NCBI GenBank assembly: GCA_038065675.1
Contig: JBBTQM010000005.1
Span: 1 to 11,768, forward strand
Source of the DNA: JAUYLU01 sp038065675
GTDB lineage: Bacteria > Patescibacteriota > Minisyncoccia > Phycocordibacterales > VMEP01
Direction of reading: 5' to 3'
DNA length: 11,768 bases
Shown here: positions 1-4,872 of the stretch, in pieces
How the letters are laid out: each line of letters opens with the position of its first letter
How positions within the stretch are numbered: position 1 is the first letter of the stretch
Notes under the pieces: model-generated
What the model was told of the DNA's origin: nothing
The model's input: only the letters and a program-made list of their open reading frames with translations
Databases searched by the model: none
Made by a program: the position numbers and the translations under genes

Positions 1-55
1 TGGAAATATTTATTTTCAATTCTTCTTACGATTTCAAATGTTGATTTGTCCCCGC
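1..55. repeat. Terminal direct repeat, left copy
   Basis: The first 55 bases are identical to the last 55 (11714-11768). The terminase reading frame continues through the join with one copy removed, so the repeat is best explained as the overlap of a circular or circularly permuted assembly. The length matches a common assembly k-mer, which favours an assembly overlap over a real viral terminal repeat. The non-redundant genome is 11,713 bp. Confidence 0.93.
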
Positions 56-851
56 CCATTCTCGCGAGGTCGCATCCGAGATAGTTTTTTCCCTCTTGCT
101 GTTGCGTTCCCTCTTCAATGACGCATGCGAACTTGTTTGTTTCGTCGTCGTAGAATCTTTGTAGGTCTTCCATGAACAAGCCGAGATATTCCTGCCCGTA
201 GACAAGCTCGCTTTTGTCTTTTTTTTCTTTTTCCAAAAGCTCAATCGCCTTGCTTCTCTGCTTTTCCGTCCAGCTTTCGCTTATCGGGCGGTTGTAAACC
301 ACGTCTTCGCTAGTTTTATAGAAAGTTTTGAATCTTGCATCTTCGGCTTTTTTGTTGAACGCCTCGTCGAACTTTTCCCAAAAATAACCTTTCTTTCCAA
401 ATGGCGTCGAACACATCCAAATCTGCCCGCCCGTCGTCAGCAAGATAGGAGTCGCCGCAGTCATAATCAATTCATTGAACCTGCTTACCTCGTCAAGAAT
501 TAGAACGTCGCCGTTAAATCCCCTCAATGCATCGCCCGTCTGTCCAACCGGCCGCGCTATCGCCGTGCTGCCGTTTTTAGTTGTCACTTTGCTTTGATTT
601 GTGTCTTTGTTTCCCGTCTTCATTTGTTTTTTATTTGTTCGTTGGAGATAGTCGACAATCATCAGAATTATTAATTTGGCTTGGTCTTCCGATAGCGAGG
701 CTATGACGATTTGACATTTGCTTTTCAACATCCGCTCGGCTGCCTTTATCGCCATGATTTGAGTTTTGCCCACACGCCGTCCCGTGCACAGCAAAACATC
801 TCCGTTATATTCGAGAACTTCCTTTTGCCATGAATCCAACTCTAAAATCAA
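1..851 (-). CDS. terL: Terminase large subunit, N-terminal part (gene crosses the circle junction)
   Basis: This is the N-terminal 283 or so residues of a 453-aa DNA-packaging motor; the gene continues at 11713 and stops at 11203. ATPase motifs are readable: a Q-motif-like DSWQKEVLEY (about 6-15), Walker A TGRRVGKT (23-30), Walker B VLILDEV with catalytic Glu about 121, and the coupling motif STPFG (148-152). The nuclease begins with GCDLARMGGD (Asp about 261 and 268). The likely start is TTG at 851-849, overlapping the stop of the upstream HNH gene (TTGA) and preceded by GGGGTGA as ribosome binding site. The first ATG in frame would remove Walker A. In the family, TerL cuts concatemers and pumps DNA through the portal. 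The length is at the short end for TerL but all core motifs are present. Confidence 0.95.
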   Translation of the reverse strand, partial: MILELDSWQKEVLEYNGDVLLCTGRRVGKTQIMAIKAAERMLKSKCQIVIASLSEDQAKLIILMIVDYLQRTNKKQMKTGNKDTNQSKVTTKNGSTAIARPVGQTGDALRGFNGDVLILDEVSRFNELIMTAATPILLTTGGQIWMCSTPFGKKGYFWEKFDEAFNKKAEDARFKTFYKTSEDVVYNRPISESWTEKQRSKAIELLEKEKKDKSELVYGQEYLGLFMEDLQRFYDDETNKFACVIEEGTQQQEGKNYLGCDLARMGGDKSTFEIVRRIENKYF

Positions 852-1177
852 TATTTCACCCCTTTTTTAAAATGTTCCCACATATGACAATTAGGGCAAA
901 TCATTTCACATTTCAGGATTTCTTTTTTCACTTTATCCAAATTATGGTGACTCTTTCCTATTCCAATTTCTTTCTCTTTTGGATTTTTATGATGAAATTG
1001 CAGAATCTCCGTGTGTTCAGAATATCCGCATCGCTCGCATTTTTTTCCATTTTTTAAAATCAAAATTTCATCTTTATATCTTTTCAACCAATTTTTAGCG
1101 TAGTTGCTTATTTTTTCTTTATTTTTCAATCTCCATTTTTTTCTCGTTTCTCTTTGCTTTTCTGAAAGAACTACCAT
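848..1177 (-). CDS. HNH endonuclease next to terminase
   Basis: A 109-aa HNH-type nuclease. The N-terminal 45 residues are basic and helical (SEKQRETRKKWRLKNKEK). They are followed by a zinc-binding HNH core: C47-x2-C50, the catalytic LQFHHKNP (His 62-63) and C94-P-N-C97-H. I start at ATG 1177 because a TATA box (1199-1206) lies about 26 nt upstream, giving a nearly leaderless mRNA. An upstream ATG at 1300 would put the promoter and A-tracts inside the gene. The stop overlaps the TTG start of terL. HNH proteins beside terminase take part in packaging or DNA maturation in several HK97-type phages. That is the more likely role here than free-standing homing, though homing cannot be excluded. 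First gene of the leftward virion operon. Confidence 0.88.
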   Translation of the reverse strand: MVVLSEKQRETRKKWRLKNKEKISNYAKNWLKRYKDEILILKNGKKCERCGYSEHTEILQFHHKNPKEKEIGIGKSHHNLDKVKKEILKCEMICPNCHMWEHFKKGVKY

Positions 1178-1198
1178 TCTTAATAGAGAGATTAAGAA

Positions 1199-1206
1199 CT
1201 TATAAA
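1199..1206 (-). promoter_or_regulatory. TATA box for the HNH-terminase operon
   Basis: Minus-strand TTTATAAG, centred about 26 nt before the ATG at 1177. This is the spacing expected of an archaeal promoter giving a leaderless transcript. No ribosome binding site precedes the ATG. Confidence 0.7.
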
Positions 1207-1220
1207 TGTTTTTATAATTT

Positions 1221-1245
1221 TTTAAAAAAATTTTAAAAAAATTTT
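1221..1245. repeat. Phased A-tracts (two copies of an 11-bp AT repeat)
   Basis: Two tracts of seven A (1224-1230 and 1235-1241) separated by TTTT, i.e. TTTTAAAAAAA repeated with an 11-bp period and followed by TTTT. A-tracts about one helical turn apart bend DNA. Position beside the HNH promoter and the structured region suggests a bend or unwinding element, which is inference. Confidence 0.5.
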
Positions 1246-1361
1246 CCTGCGGGGATAGCCCTAAAATATAAACAACTTGTTCAGCTGTCGCTCTCTCCAA
1301 AGAGTTATTCGGTACACAAAGACAATCAGCTGTGCACTAAGGTAACCTAAGTATACAATGT

Positions 1362-1372
1362 GTAGTGCCTAA
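1362..1372 (+). promoter_or_regulatory. Operator-like motif GTAGTGCCTAA, control-region copy
   Basis: Exact 11-bp match to the two copies flanking the capsid promoter (6894-6904 and 6924-6934). Nearby partial forms are GTGCACTAAGG (1332-1342) and GTAGTGGGTAG (1381-1391). An 11-mer repeated only at control regions suggests the binding site of a viral regulator; which protein binds is unknown. Confidence 0.5.
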
Positions 1373-1430
1373 GATTAAATGTAGTGGGTAGGTTTCCAGT
1401 GGAACACAGCCAGAGGGAGCGAGGGGTGAA

Positions 1431-1494
1431 TTTGAATTACGAAATCCGCTGCAGCGGATTTAGGCGCTCTGCAGAGCGCCGTTCGTAATTCAAA
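1431..1494. repeat. Three-armed cruciform element
   Basis: A 13-bp perfect outer stem TTTGAATTACGAA (1431-1443) pairs with TTCGTAATTCAAA (1482-1494). Inside lie two perfect palindromes: AAATCCGCTGCAGCGGATTT (1442-1461, sharing its first two bases with the outer stem) and GGCGCTCTGCAGAGCGCC (1463-1480). Each is centred on CTGCAG with no spacer. The strand can fold as a T shape or three-way junction, as in self-priming hairpin origins, or as an RNA junction. It is flanked by purine-rich GAGGGAGCGAGGGG on the left and GAGGGGGAGAGCGA on the right. Confidence 0.85.
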
Positions 1495-1536
1495 GAGGGG
1501 GAGAGCGACCTTGGGCTTCCTAACGCAAAATCACTG

Positions 1537-1671
1537 CCTACATGTTTTTAACGTACGAGCGCCCGGATGGGCGCTGAAGAACTTGATTTTTGCCCGCTGC
1601 GTTACCGCAAGGGCAAAGTAAAGTAGAGTTAAGTATTTTTCGGTACTGCGAAGTTGTTAAAAACATGTAGG
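1537..1671. repeat. Multi-hairpin element closed by a 16-bp stem (candidate ncRNA)
   Basis: CCTACATGTTTTTAAC (1537-1552) is the perfect inverse of GTTAAAAACATGTAGG (1656-1671). The enclosed 103 nt contain hairpin AGCGCCC-GGAT-GGGCGCT (1558-1575) and the two-part hairpin TTTGCCC...GGGCAAA (1589-1617) with an inner TGCG-TTAC-CGCA helix. A third short hairpin is TTCG-GTACTG-CGAA (1639-1652). A long closing helix around three GC-capped hairpins is typical of a folded RNA, and GC is locally high against an AT-rich background. A short hairpin GGGA-ACAT-TCCC (1671-1682) follows. Strand of expression and function are not visible. A DNA-level origin role is the alternative. Confidence 0.7.
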
Positions 1672-1791
1672 GGAACATTCCCTAATCTGAAATCAGAAAT
1701 GTGCAACTTCTCCGTGACAAATAAAAAAAAGAGAATTTAAAAAGCCGTTTCTTCTAAATTTCTCATTAATAACTAAAAACTATTGTGTGTA

Positions 1792-1801
1792 TATATAAAT
1801 A
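1792..1801 (+). promoter_or_regulatory. TATA-like box TATATAAATA
   Basis: A good archaeal TATA match reading rightward, about 160 bp before the first early gene. The only ATG about 25 nt downstream (1820) opens a 3-codon frame, so if used this promoter gives a leadered transcript of the early genes. Confidence 0.35.
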
Positions 1802-1843
1802 AGAGGTTTTTAGTAGAGAATGGTTTCTTAAGTAGGAAGTATA

Positions 1844-1853
1844 TTATTATAAG
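1844..1853 (+). promoter_or_regulatory. TATA-like box TTATTATAAG
   Basis: Lies about 29 nt before ATG 1878, an alternative in-frame start that would add 27 residues to the first early gene. It is weaker than the box at 1930-1937. Confidence 0.25.
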
Positions 1854-1929
1854 TAGGTATGTAAGTATAGTAGGGGGATGGTGCAGGAAGGGGGGACGGC
1901 TAAAACATCATTATCTATATATACATACA

Positions 1930-1937
1930 TTTATAAA
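1930..1937 (+). promoter_or_regulatory. TATA box for the first early gene
   Basis: TTTATAAA centred about 26 nt before ATG 1959, the spacing for a leaderless archaeal transcript. This decides the start of the first rightward gene. Confidence 0.65.
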
Positions 1938-1958
1938 GGGGTTTTTTCTTACTTAGAG

Positions 1959-2171
1959 ATGGGTAAAACAAGAGTTAAGAAACTGCAAGAAATGTTTTCA
2001 CATCTGAAAGCGACAAAGGGTGAGATAGTGACGAGAGATGAAATTATTGAGGCCATAATGTATCACATAGGAGCGGACATTAAACAAACAATCAGTCCAA
2101 CGATAAAAACTATCAACGAATTAAAAATGGTTGAAGACTTGGAAGATGGAAGACATAAAATCTTGGTTTAA
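1959..2171 (+). CDS. Small helical protein, putative DNA-binding regulator
   Basis: A 70-aa protein beginning MGKTRVKKLQEMFSHLKATK. Predicted helices at about 3-17 and 24-36 are followed by SPTIKTINELKMVEDL and a short beta-like end (GRHKILV). This resembles a winged-helix half, with a recognition-type helix and a wing. Start ATG 1959 is chosen for the TATA box 26 nt upstream. The longer in-frame ATG at 1878 would add a low-complexity segment rich in Tyr and Ile encoded by the TATA-rich promoter DNA. It overlaps the next gene by 26 bp. As first gene after the control region it is a natural candidate for a viral transcription regulator, but no specific family was recognised. Confidence 0.6.
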   Translation: MGKTRVKKLQEMFSHLKATKGEIVTRDEIIEAIMYHIGADIKQTISPTIKTINELKMVEDLEDGRHKILV

Positions 2172-2571
2172 GGCTTCTGAAGATGATGAGTTCCGCGTCT
2201 TAGGATGGATTTTGCTCAAAGGAAGCTCGTGGACGAATGAAATTGCAGATAACTTGGAATATGACTTGGATTCAATGAAAAGCATCATCAAGAGCATGAT
2301 TAAGAAAGACTGGATTGTCAGAGTGACCATTGACGCCAATGCTCCAAGCGCTTATGTAATGTGTAGATTGTCTGAATTGCATTCGAAAGGCATTGACAAA
2401 ATGGAGAGATTCCAGGAGAGGAATTTTTACAGGGTGACTGAAACCGGGTTGAGGGCTTATTGGCTGAAATTCAAAGGGCAAGGCAAGAGAATCAATAATT
2501 GTTACATGGATGAATTCGATAAAATGCTATCTTCACTCCCAAATGACAATACAAAAACACAAGATTTATAA
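2146..2571 (+). CDS. Winged-helix DNA-binding protein (putative transcription regulator)
   Basis: A 141-aa protein. Residues about 10-60 form a helix-turn-helix with wing: EFRVLGWILLKGSSWTNEI, then NLEYDLDSMKSIIKSMIKKD and the strand WIVRVTID. A second helical part ends in NFYRVTETGLRAYWLKFKG, a 'V-T-x-x-G' ending common to archaeal wHTH regulators (MarR/PadR/ArsR-like fold). I take ATG 2146 as start; an in-frame TTG at 2131 would add five residues and overlap further into the upstream gene. It sits between the control region and the microprotein operon. It is the best candidate to bind the repeated GTAGTGCCTAA sites, which is inference. Confidence 0.7.
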   Translation: MEDIKSWFKASEDDEFRVLGWILLKGSSWTNEIADNLEYDLDSMKSIIKSMIKKDWIVRVTIDANAPSAYVMCRLSELHSKGIDKMERFQERNFYRVTETGLRAYWLKFKGQGKRINNCYMDEFDKMLSSLPNDNTKTQDL

Positions 2572-2573
2572 AT
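2565..2573 (+). promoter_or_regulatory. TATA box for the microprotein operon
   Basis: TTTATAAAT overlapping the end of the wHTH gene and centred about 25 nt before ATG 2593. It gives a near-leaderless transcript of the eleven-gene overlapping series. Confidence 0.65.
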
Positions 2574-2592
2574 ACACAAAATAGGTAATTAT

Positions 2593-2736
2593 ATGAAAAC
2601 AATAGGAATATCCAATCAAACATACGCCAAGCTTGTTCAGGTTAAAGCCGACTTGCTTCTTGACGGCGACGAAAGAAAACTGACTTTTGACGCAATCGTA
2701 GATTTGGCGCTAGATTGCATAAGGGGGAAGAAATGA
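2593..2736 (+). CDS. Ribbon-helix-helix-like small protein
   Basis: A 47-aa protein. A short strand (KTIGISNQ) is followed by helix TYAKLVQVKADLLL, an acidic turn DGDERKL and helix TFDAIVDLALDCIRGKK. This strand-helix-helix layout (strand, then 'T-Y-x-K-L', then 'T-F-D-x-I-x-x-L') is typical of archaeal RHH/VapB-type DNA-binding proteins, which act as dimers. No toxin gene is adjacent, so a transcription regulator is more likely than an antitoxin. It is the first gene of the overlapping operon and has its own TATA box. Its stop overlaps the next ATG by ATGA. Confidence 0.72.
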   Translation: MKTIGISNQTYAKLVQVKADLLLDGDERKLTFDAIVDLALDCIRGKK

Positions 2737-2861
2737 CAAAACACACTGCGGAATGCATTGAAGCCCGTGCCAAGTTGAATAAAGCCCGTGGTAAGTGGAG
2801 TGAAGCCTATGAGAAGTGGTGTGAAGCCCGTGCCAAGTGTCCGAGCGAGGAGCATAAATGA
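2733..2861 (+). CDS. Heptad-repeat microprotein A
   Basis: A 42-aa peptide built of 7-residue units: EARAKLN, KARGKWS, EAYEKWC, EARAKCP, then SEEHK. At DNA level these are four imperfect 21-bp tandem repeats starting GAAGCC or AAAGCC. The peptide should form one charged helix or coiled coil. It is paralogous to the next gene: both share ECIEA near the start and KCPSxEHK at the end. The start is coupled to the previous stop (ATGA at 2733) with GGGGAAG as ribosome binding site. Function is unknown. Three cysteines could form disulphides or bind metal. Confidence 0.6.
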   Translation: MTKHTAECIEARAKLNKARGKWSEAYEKWCEARAKCPSEEHK

Positions 2862-3025
2862 CAGCTCACAAACACTCCAAGGAATGCATTGAAGCGTGGA
2901 AAAAATATGATGAAGTATGGAAAGAATATGATGAAGTGTTGAATGAAGTAGGGAAAAAATCCCATGAAGTGGGAAAAAAATATGATGAAGCATGGAAAAA
3001 ATGCCCGAGTAAGGAGCATAAATGA
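2858..3025 (+). CDS. Heptad-repeat microprotein B
   Basis: A 55-aa paralogue of the preceding peptide. Heptads read AWKKYDE, VWKEYDE, VLNEVGK, KSHEVGK, KYDEAWK, KCPS, ending KEHK. Units of 21 bp (for example TATGATGAAGT and GGAAAAAA blocks) repeat in the DNA. It has one more heptad than its neighbour, and its sequence has drifted to Lys/Tyr/Glu with few Ala. A long basic-acidic helix or coiled coil is expected. ATGA overlaps lie at both ends, and the ribosome binding site is GAGGAG. A frame on the other strand (2637-3068) is only the shadow of these repeats. Confidence 0.6.
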   Translation: MTAHKHSKECIEAWKKYDEVWKEYDEVLNEVGKKSHEVGKKYDEAWKKCPSKEHK

Positions 3026-3501
3026 CAGCTAAAAACTGCGCGGACTGCAACAGGATTTTTTCATACAATCCTCCTGTGAATTATCCTGACACGAGAAAAT
3101 ACTGCGATGATTGTTCAGCGGCGAGAAAAGCATCTTATGAAGCTGCGCAGAACAAGCCCAAGATTATGGTACCACAAAAGCCTGTTACTGCTCCTGTTCA
3201 AAAGCCGATTAATACTCCTGTGAACAAAGGTACTGGCGACGTGGCTCCCCATAAGAGCGACGAGCGGGATGGTTCGAGTCCATCTTTGCAGGAGTGCATT
3301 CACACGGGATTAAAAGACGGATGGAGTAACATCACGAAAAACATAAACGAAAATCCAGACTCATTGGAAATAGGAACTCCGTCAAAGGGCGGAGCAATCA
3401 AGATATACGGAGACTTCGACGAACCCGAGGCTTTCATAGTGAAATTCACAAATGCCAAAAAAGTGAGGGACGAAGCTAACAGGCTTTTGAGTTTGGAATG
3501 A
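3022..3501 (+). CDS. Zinc-ribbon protein with Pro-rich linker
   Basis: A 159-aa protein in three parts. The N-terminus is a zinc finger with C6-x2-C9 and C28-x2-C31. A flexible Pro/Lys/Val linker (about 45-85) contains the repeated motif KPxxxPVxK. The C-terminal domain (about 90-159) reads GGAIKIYGDFDEPEAFIVKF and then helix NAKKVRDEANRLL. The C-terminal domain looks like a small alpha/beta unit; I do not recognise its family. The start is ATG of ATGA 3022 after GGAGCATAA. It resembles adaptor proteins that tether a nucleic-acid or protein-binding ribbon to another domain, but no function can be assigned. Confidence 0.72.
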   Translation: MTAKNCADCNRIFSYNPPVNYPDTRKYCDDCSAARKASYEAAQNKPKIMVPQKPVTAPVQKPINTPVNKGTGDVAPHKSDERDGSSPSLQECIHTGLKDGWSNITKNINENPDSLEIGTPSKGGAIKIYGDFDEPEAFIVKFTNAKKVRDEANRLLSLE

Positions 3502-3701
3502 CAGACGAACTTAAAACTTTGAAGGATTTGGAAATGGGGCATAGGTTGTACGCGGGATGCGCGGACATGAAAACCCTGCGAACCGAAGCAATCAAGCGGT
3601 GGAAAGATTTGGAAGAAAATTACTACGACGATGAATATTCGAGGGGACGAAAAGACTTTATAAAGGATTTCTTCAATCTTACCGAGGAGGATTTGAAATG
3701 A
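3498..3701 (+). CDS. Hypothetical small acidic helical protein
   Basis: A 67-aa protein beginning MTDELKTLKDLEMGHRLYAG. It is predicted mostly helical, with charged segments TLRTEAIKRWKDLEENYYDD and GRKDFIKDFFNLTEEDL. No cysteine pair or membrane segment stands out. Its stop and the next start share ATGA, and the ribosome binding site for the next gene (GAGGAGG) lies within its last codons. It is not recognised beyond being a member of the overlapping early operon. Confidence 0.65.
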   Translation: MTDELKTLKDLEMGHRLYAGCADMKTLRTEAIKRWKDLEENYYDDEYSRGRKDFIKDFFNLTEEDLK

Positions 3702-3895
3702 GAAAACATTGGTGTGATAAATGCGGAAAAGAAGGAGTTCCTTTAACTGATTTTGAATGGTGGACGACTTACAGAAAAAACTTCATCATCTTCAAATTTT
3801 CAAGGTCAATTTGCGCAGAAAGGGAAATTTGCAATGGCTGCTACAGAAAATTGAATGAAGTCGTGGATAAATGGTTTAAGGAATCCCTGCAATGA
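3698..3895 (+). CDS. Small zinc-ribbon protein
   Basis: A 65-aa protein with two cysteine knuckles, C6-x2-C9 (CDKCG) and C45-x2-C48 (CNGC), plus Cys 39. They are separated by an aromatic basic stretch (FEWWTTYRKNFIIFKF), and the tail is helical. This is the layout of a single treble-clef or ribbon zinc finger. The start is preceded by a strong GGAGG. Position in the early operon among other zinc fingers suggests host-interaction or transcription modulation, without direct evidence. Confidence 0.72.
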   Translation: MRKHWCDKCGKEGVPLTDFEWWTTYRKNFIIFKFSRSICAEREICNGCYRKLNEVVDKWFKESLQ

Positions 3896-3999
3896 CAAAC
3901 TATTCTAATAATTTATTTACACCATTAGGAATAATTATTAGTTGGTCTTTTCTTATATATTGTTTGTTATTAGGAATTTTAATAGGAGTTCAAATATGA
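3892..3999 (+). CDS. Single-span membrane microprotein
   Basis: A 35-aa peptide: a polar N-terminus MTNYSNNLFTP, then one hydrophobic segment (about 12-33, LGIIISWSFLIYCLLLGILI) and VQI. It starts at the ATGA shared with the previous stop and ends at the ATGA shared with the next start, so it fits exactly between genes. The next start is preceded by AGGAG inside this gene. Its base composition is more AT-rich than its neighbours. A membrane-disrupting or superinfection-type peptide is possible. Confidence 0.6.
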   Translation: MTNYSNNLFTPLGIIISWSFLIYCLLLGILIGVQI

Positions 4000-4571
4000 A
4001 AACCGACGATGAAACTTTGAAAGAAGAAATAAGAAAAGAATTTTGTCTTTTTCAGAAAAAGAGAAATATGTTTCAACCTAAAAAATGGAGCATTGAAGAC
4101 AATGCAATAATAGATATGACAATCGCCCTCGCTGACAAAAGAGCAAGGGAAGAACAAGAAAAATCAGATGATGAGCAATGGAATGATATTTTGACAAACC
4201 ATGAATTATATTGGAGAGAAAACGACAGATTGACTATATCGGGATTGAAAGATGATTTGGAAAACCAAAAAGCCGATTTTGAAAAACAGCTCGCCGAGAA
4301 ATCGGTTGGGGGCGTTCAAAGTCCGCAGACAAAACCTTTGAAATCCCAGATTAAGTTGGGAAACAATCATTGTGGAGATGATGTTTCTAATAAGGACAAA
4401 ACTGCGGACGCCCTTCGGGGTTCTGAAATCTGCGGTAATTGCGGACATAGAAAAGTTGTACACGATAATTTCGGGAAAAAAGTTTGTTTCAAGGAAATTG
4501 ATGATGGAATGGTATTATTCAGATGTGATTGTAAAAAATTCACGCCTCAAAAAGAGGTTGAAAATTTATGA
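3996..4571 (+). CDS. Coiled-coil protein with C-terminal zinc ribbon
   Basis: A 191-aa protein, the largest in the early operon. Residues 1-100 are charged and helical, including a probable coiled coil GLKDDLENQKADFEKQLAEK. A polar linker follows, then a C-terminal ribbon: C146-x2-C149-G-H-R-K-x2-H, C164 and C177-x-C179-K-K-F. The motif C-x2-CGH-x4-H...C...C-x-C recurs in archaeal viral and plasmid proteins. Start ATG 3996 (ATGA overlap, AGGAG upstream) is preferred over an in-frame start at 3942 that lies inside the membrane peptide. The N-terminus MKTDDETLKEE is shared in part with the genes at 4568 and 4869. Confidence 0.75.
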   Translation: MKTDDETLKEEIRKEFCLFQKKRNMFQPKKWSIEDNAIIDMTIALADKRAREEQEKSDDEQWNDILTNHELYWRENDRLTISGLKDDLENQKADFEKQLAEKSVGGVQSPQTKPLKSQIKLGNNHCGDDVSNKDKTADALRGSEICGNCGHRKVVHDNFGKKVCFKEIDDGMVLFRCDCKKFTPQKEVENL

Positions 4572-4666
4572 AAACCGACGATGATAATACTAAAATGACA
4601 ACTGAAACCTGTTCAAATTGTGGGCATTCAGAATTAAGACATATTGCAGGAGACGAATTAATATGA
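4568..4666 (+). CDS. Miniature zinc-knuckle peptide, truncated paralogue
   Basis: A 32-aa peptide made of MKTDDDNTK, which matches the N-terminus of the 191-aa protein, directly followed by ETCSNCGHSELRH, which matches the start of its C-terminal ribbon (C-x2-CGH-x4-H). The later cysteines are absent. It looks like an internally deleted and truncated copy of its upstream neighbour, yet the ATGA overlaps at both ends are intact, so it may still be translated. GAGG lies 10 nt before the start. Confidence 0.5.
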   Translation: MKTDDDNTKMTTETCSNCGHSELRHIAGDELI

Positions 4667-4872
4667 AAATAAAAAACGGATTTGACGATAAAGAACTTGA
4701 AATAAGAGTCGGCAAATCAAGCGGAAGAACTGCGGAGATGTGGATAAAATTTAAAGTGAAAGAAGACAATGTTCAGAAAGAAACATTATCTTATATTACT
4801 CTTGAAGAATTGCTTGATTTGAAAGATGAAATTCAAAAAACTATAAATAAAATAACCGGAGTTTCCGAATGA
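4663..4872 (+). CDS. Hypothetical small alpha/beta protein
   Basis: A 69-aa protein. The first half is beta-rich with alternating charged and hydrophobic residues (KELEIRVGKS, AEMWIKFKVKEDN, KETLSYITLEEL). It is followed by a helix LLDLKDEIQKTINKITG. This strand-strand-strand-helix layout recurs in small archaeal virus proteins but I cannot name a family. ATG 4663 is chosen for the ATGA overlap and GGAG 10 nt upstream; a longer in-frame start at 4618 would overlap most of the preceding peptide. Confidence 0.68.
   Translation: MKIKNGFDDKELEIRVGKSSGRTAEMWIKFKVKEDNVQKETLSYITLEELLDLKDEIQKTINKITGVSE

Larger units (their letters stand above)
1178..1958. other. Gene-free divergent control region (candidate origin and/or structured RNA)
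   Basis: No convincing coding frame lies in these 781 bp. The region separates the leftward virion operon from the rightward early operon. Going right it holds: the HNH promoter, phased A-tracts, degenerate GTAGTGCCTAA-like motifs (1332-1391), purine-rich flanks, a cruciform element (1431-1494), a 135-nt multi-hairpin element (1537-1671), a weak inverted repeat TCTGA/TCAGA (1686-1697), then AT-rich DNA with three TATA-like boxes. No gene for replication was recognised anywhere, so this region is the obvious place for an origin. Dense perfect inverted repeats also fit a folded non-coding RNA. I could not match it to RNase P, SRP, tRNA or a group I intron core by eye. Confidence 0.6.

Noticed and set aside
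26..244. Lys/Ser/Thr-rich 72-codon minus-strand frame
   Set aside because: It is out of frame with and inside the terminase gene, which carries recognisable motifs through the whole stretch.
1178..1300. N-terminal extension of the HNH gene to ATG 1300
   Set aside because: It would translate the TATA box and A-tracts into a Phe/Lys/Asn-rich segment. The ATG at 1177 has correct promoter spacing.
1431..1671. CRISPR array or insertion-sequence ends
   Set aside because: The repeats are nested palindromes without regular direct repeats and spacers. No transposase or target-site duplication is present.
1300..1720. tRNA, RNase P RNA, SRP RNA or group I intron core in the structured region
   Set aside because: No tRNA cloverleaf with TTC loop, and no conserved core strings of the other families, could be found by eye; kept as an unassigned structured element.
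1878..1958. Longer start for the first early gene at ATG 1878
   Set aside because: The added residues come from TATA-rich promoter DNA and would place the 1930-1937 TATA box inside the gene. It cannot be fully excluded because a weaker TATA box precedes it.
2593..2861. Toxin-antitoxin pair (RHH protein plus following gene)
   Set aside because: The second gene is a heptad-repeat peptide with a paralogue beside it and shows no toxin motif; a simple regulator is more economical.
2637..3068. 143-codon frame on the minus strand rich in Phe, Ile and His
   Set aside because: It is the reverse reading of the heptad-repeat peptides; its repeats follow the 21-bp units of the plus-strand genes, which have start, stop and ATGA logic.
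3942..3995. Longer start for the 191-aa early protein
   Set aside because: It overlaps the membrane microprotein out of frame. ATG 3996 has AGGAG and the ATGA overlap used throughout the operon.
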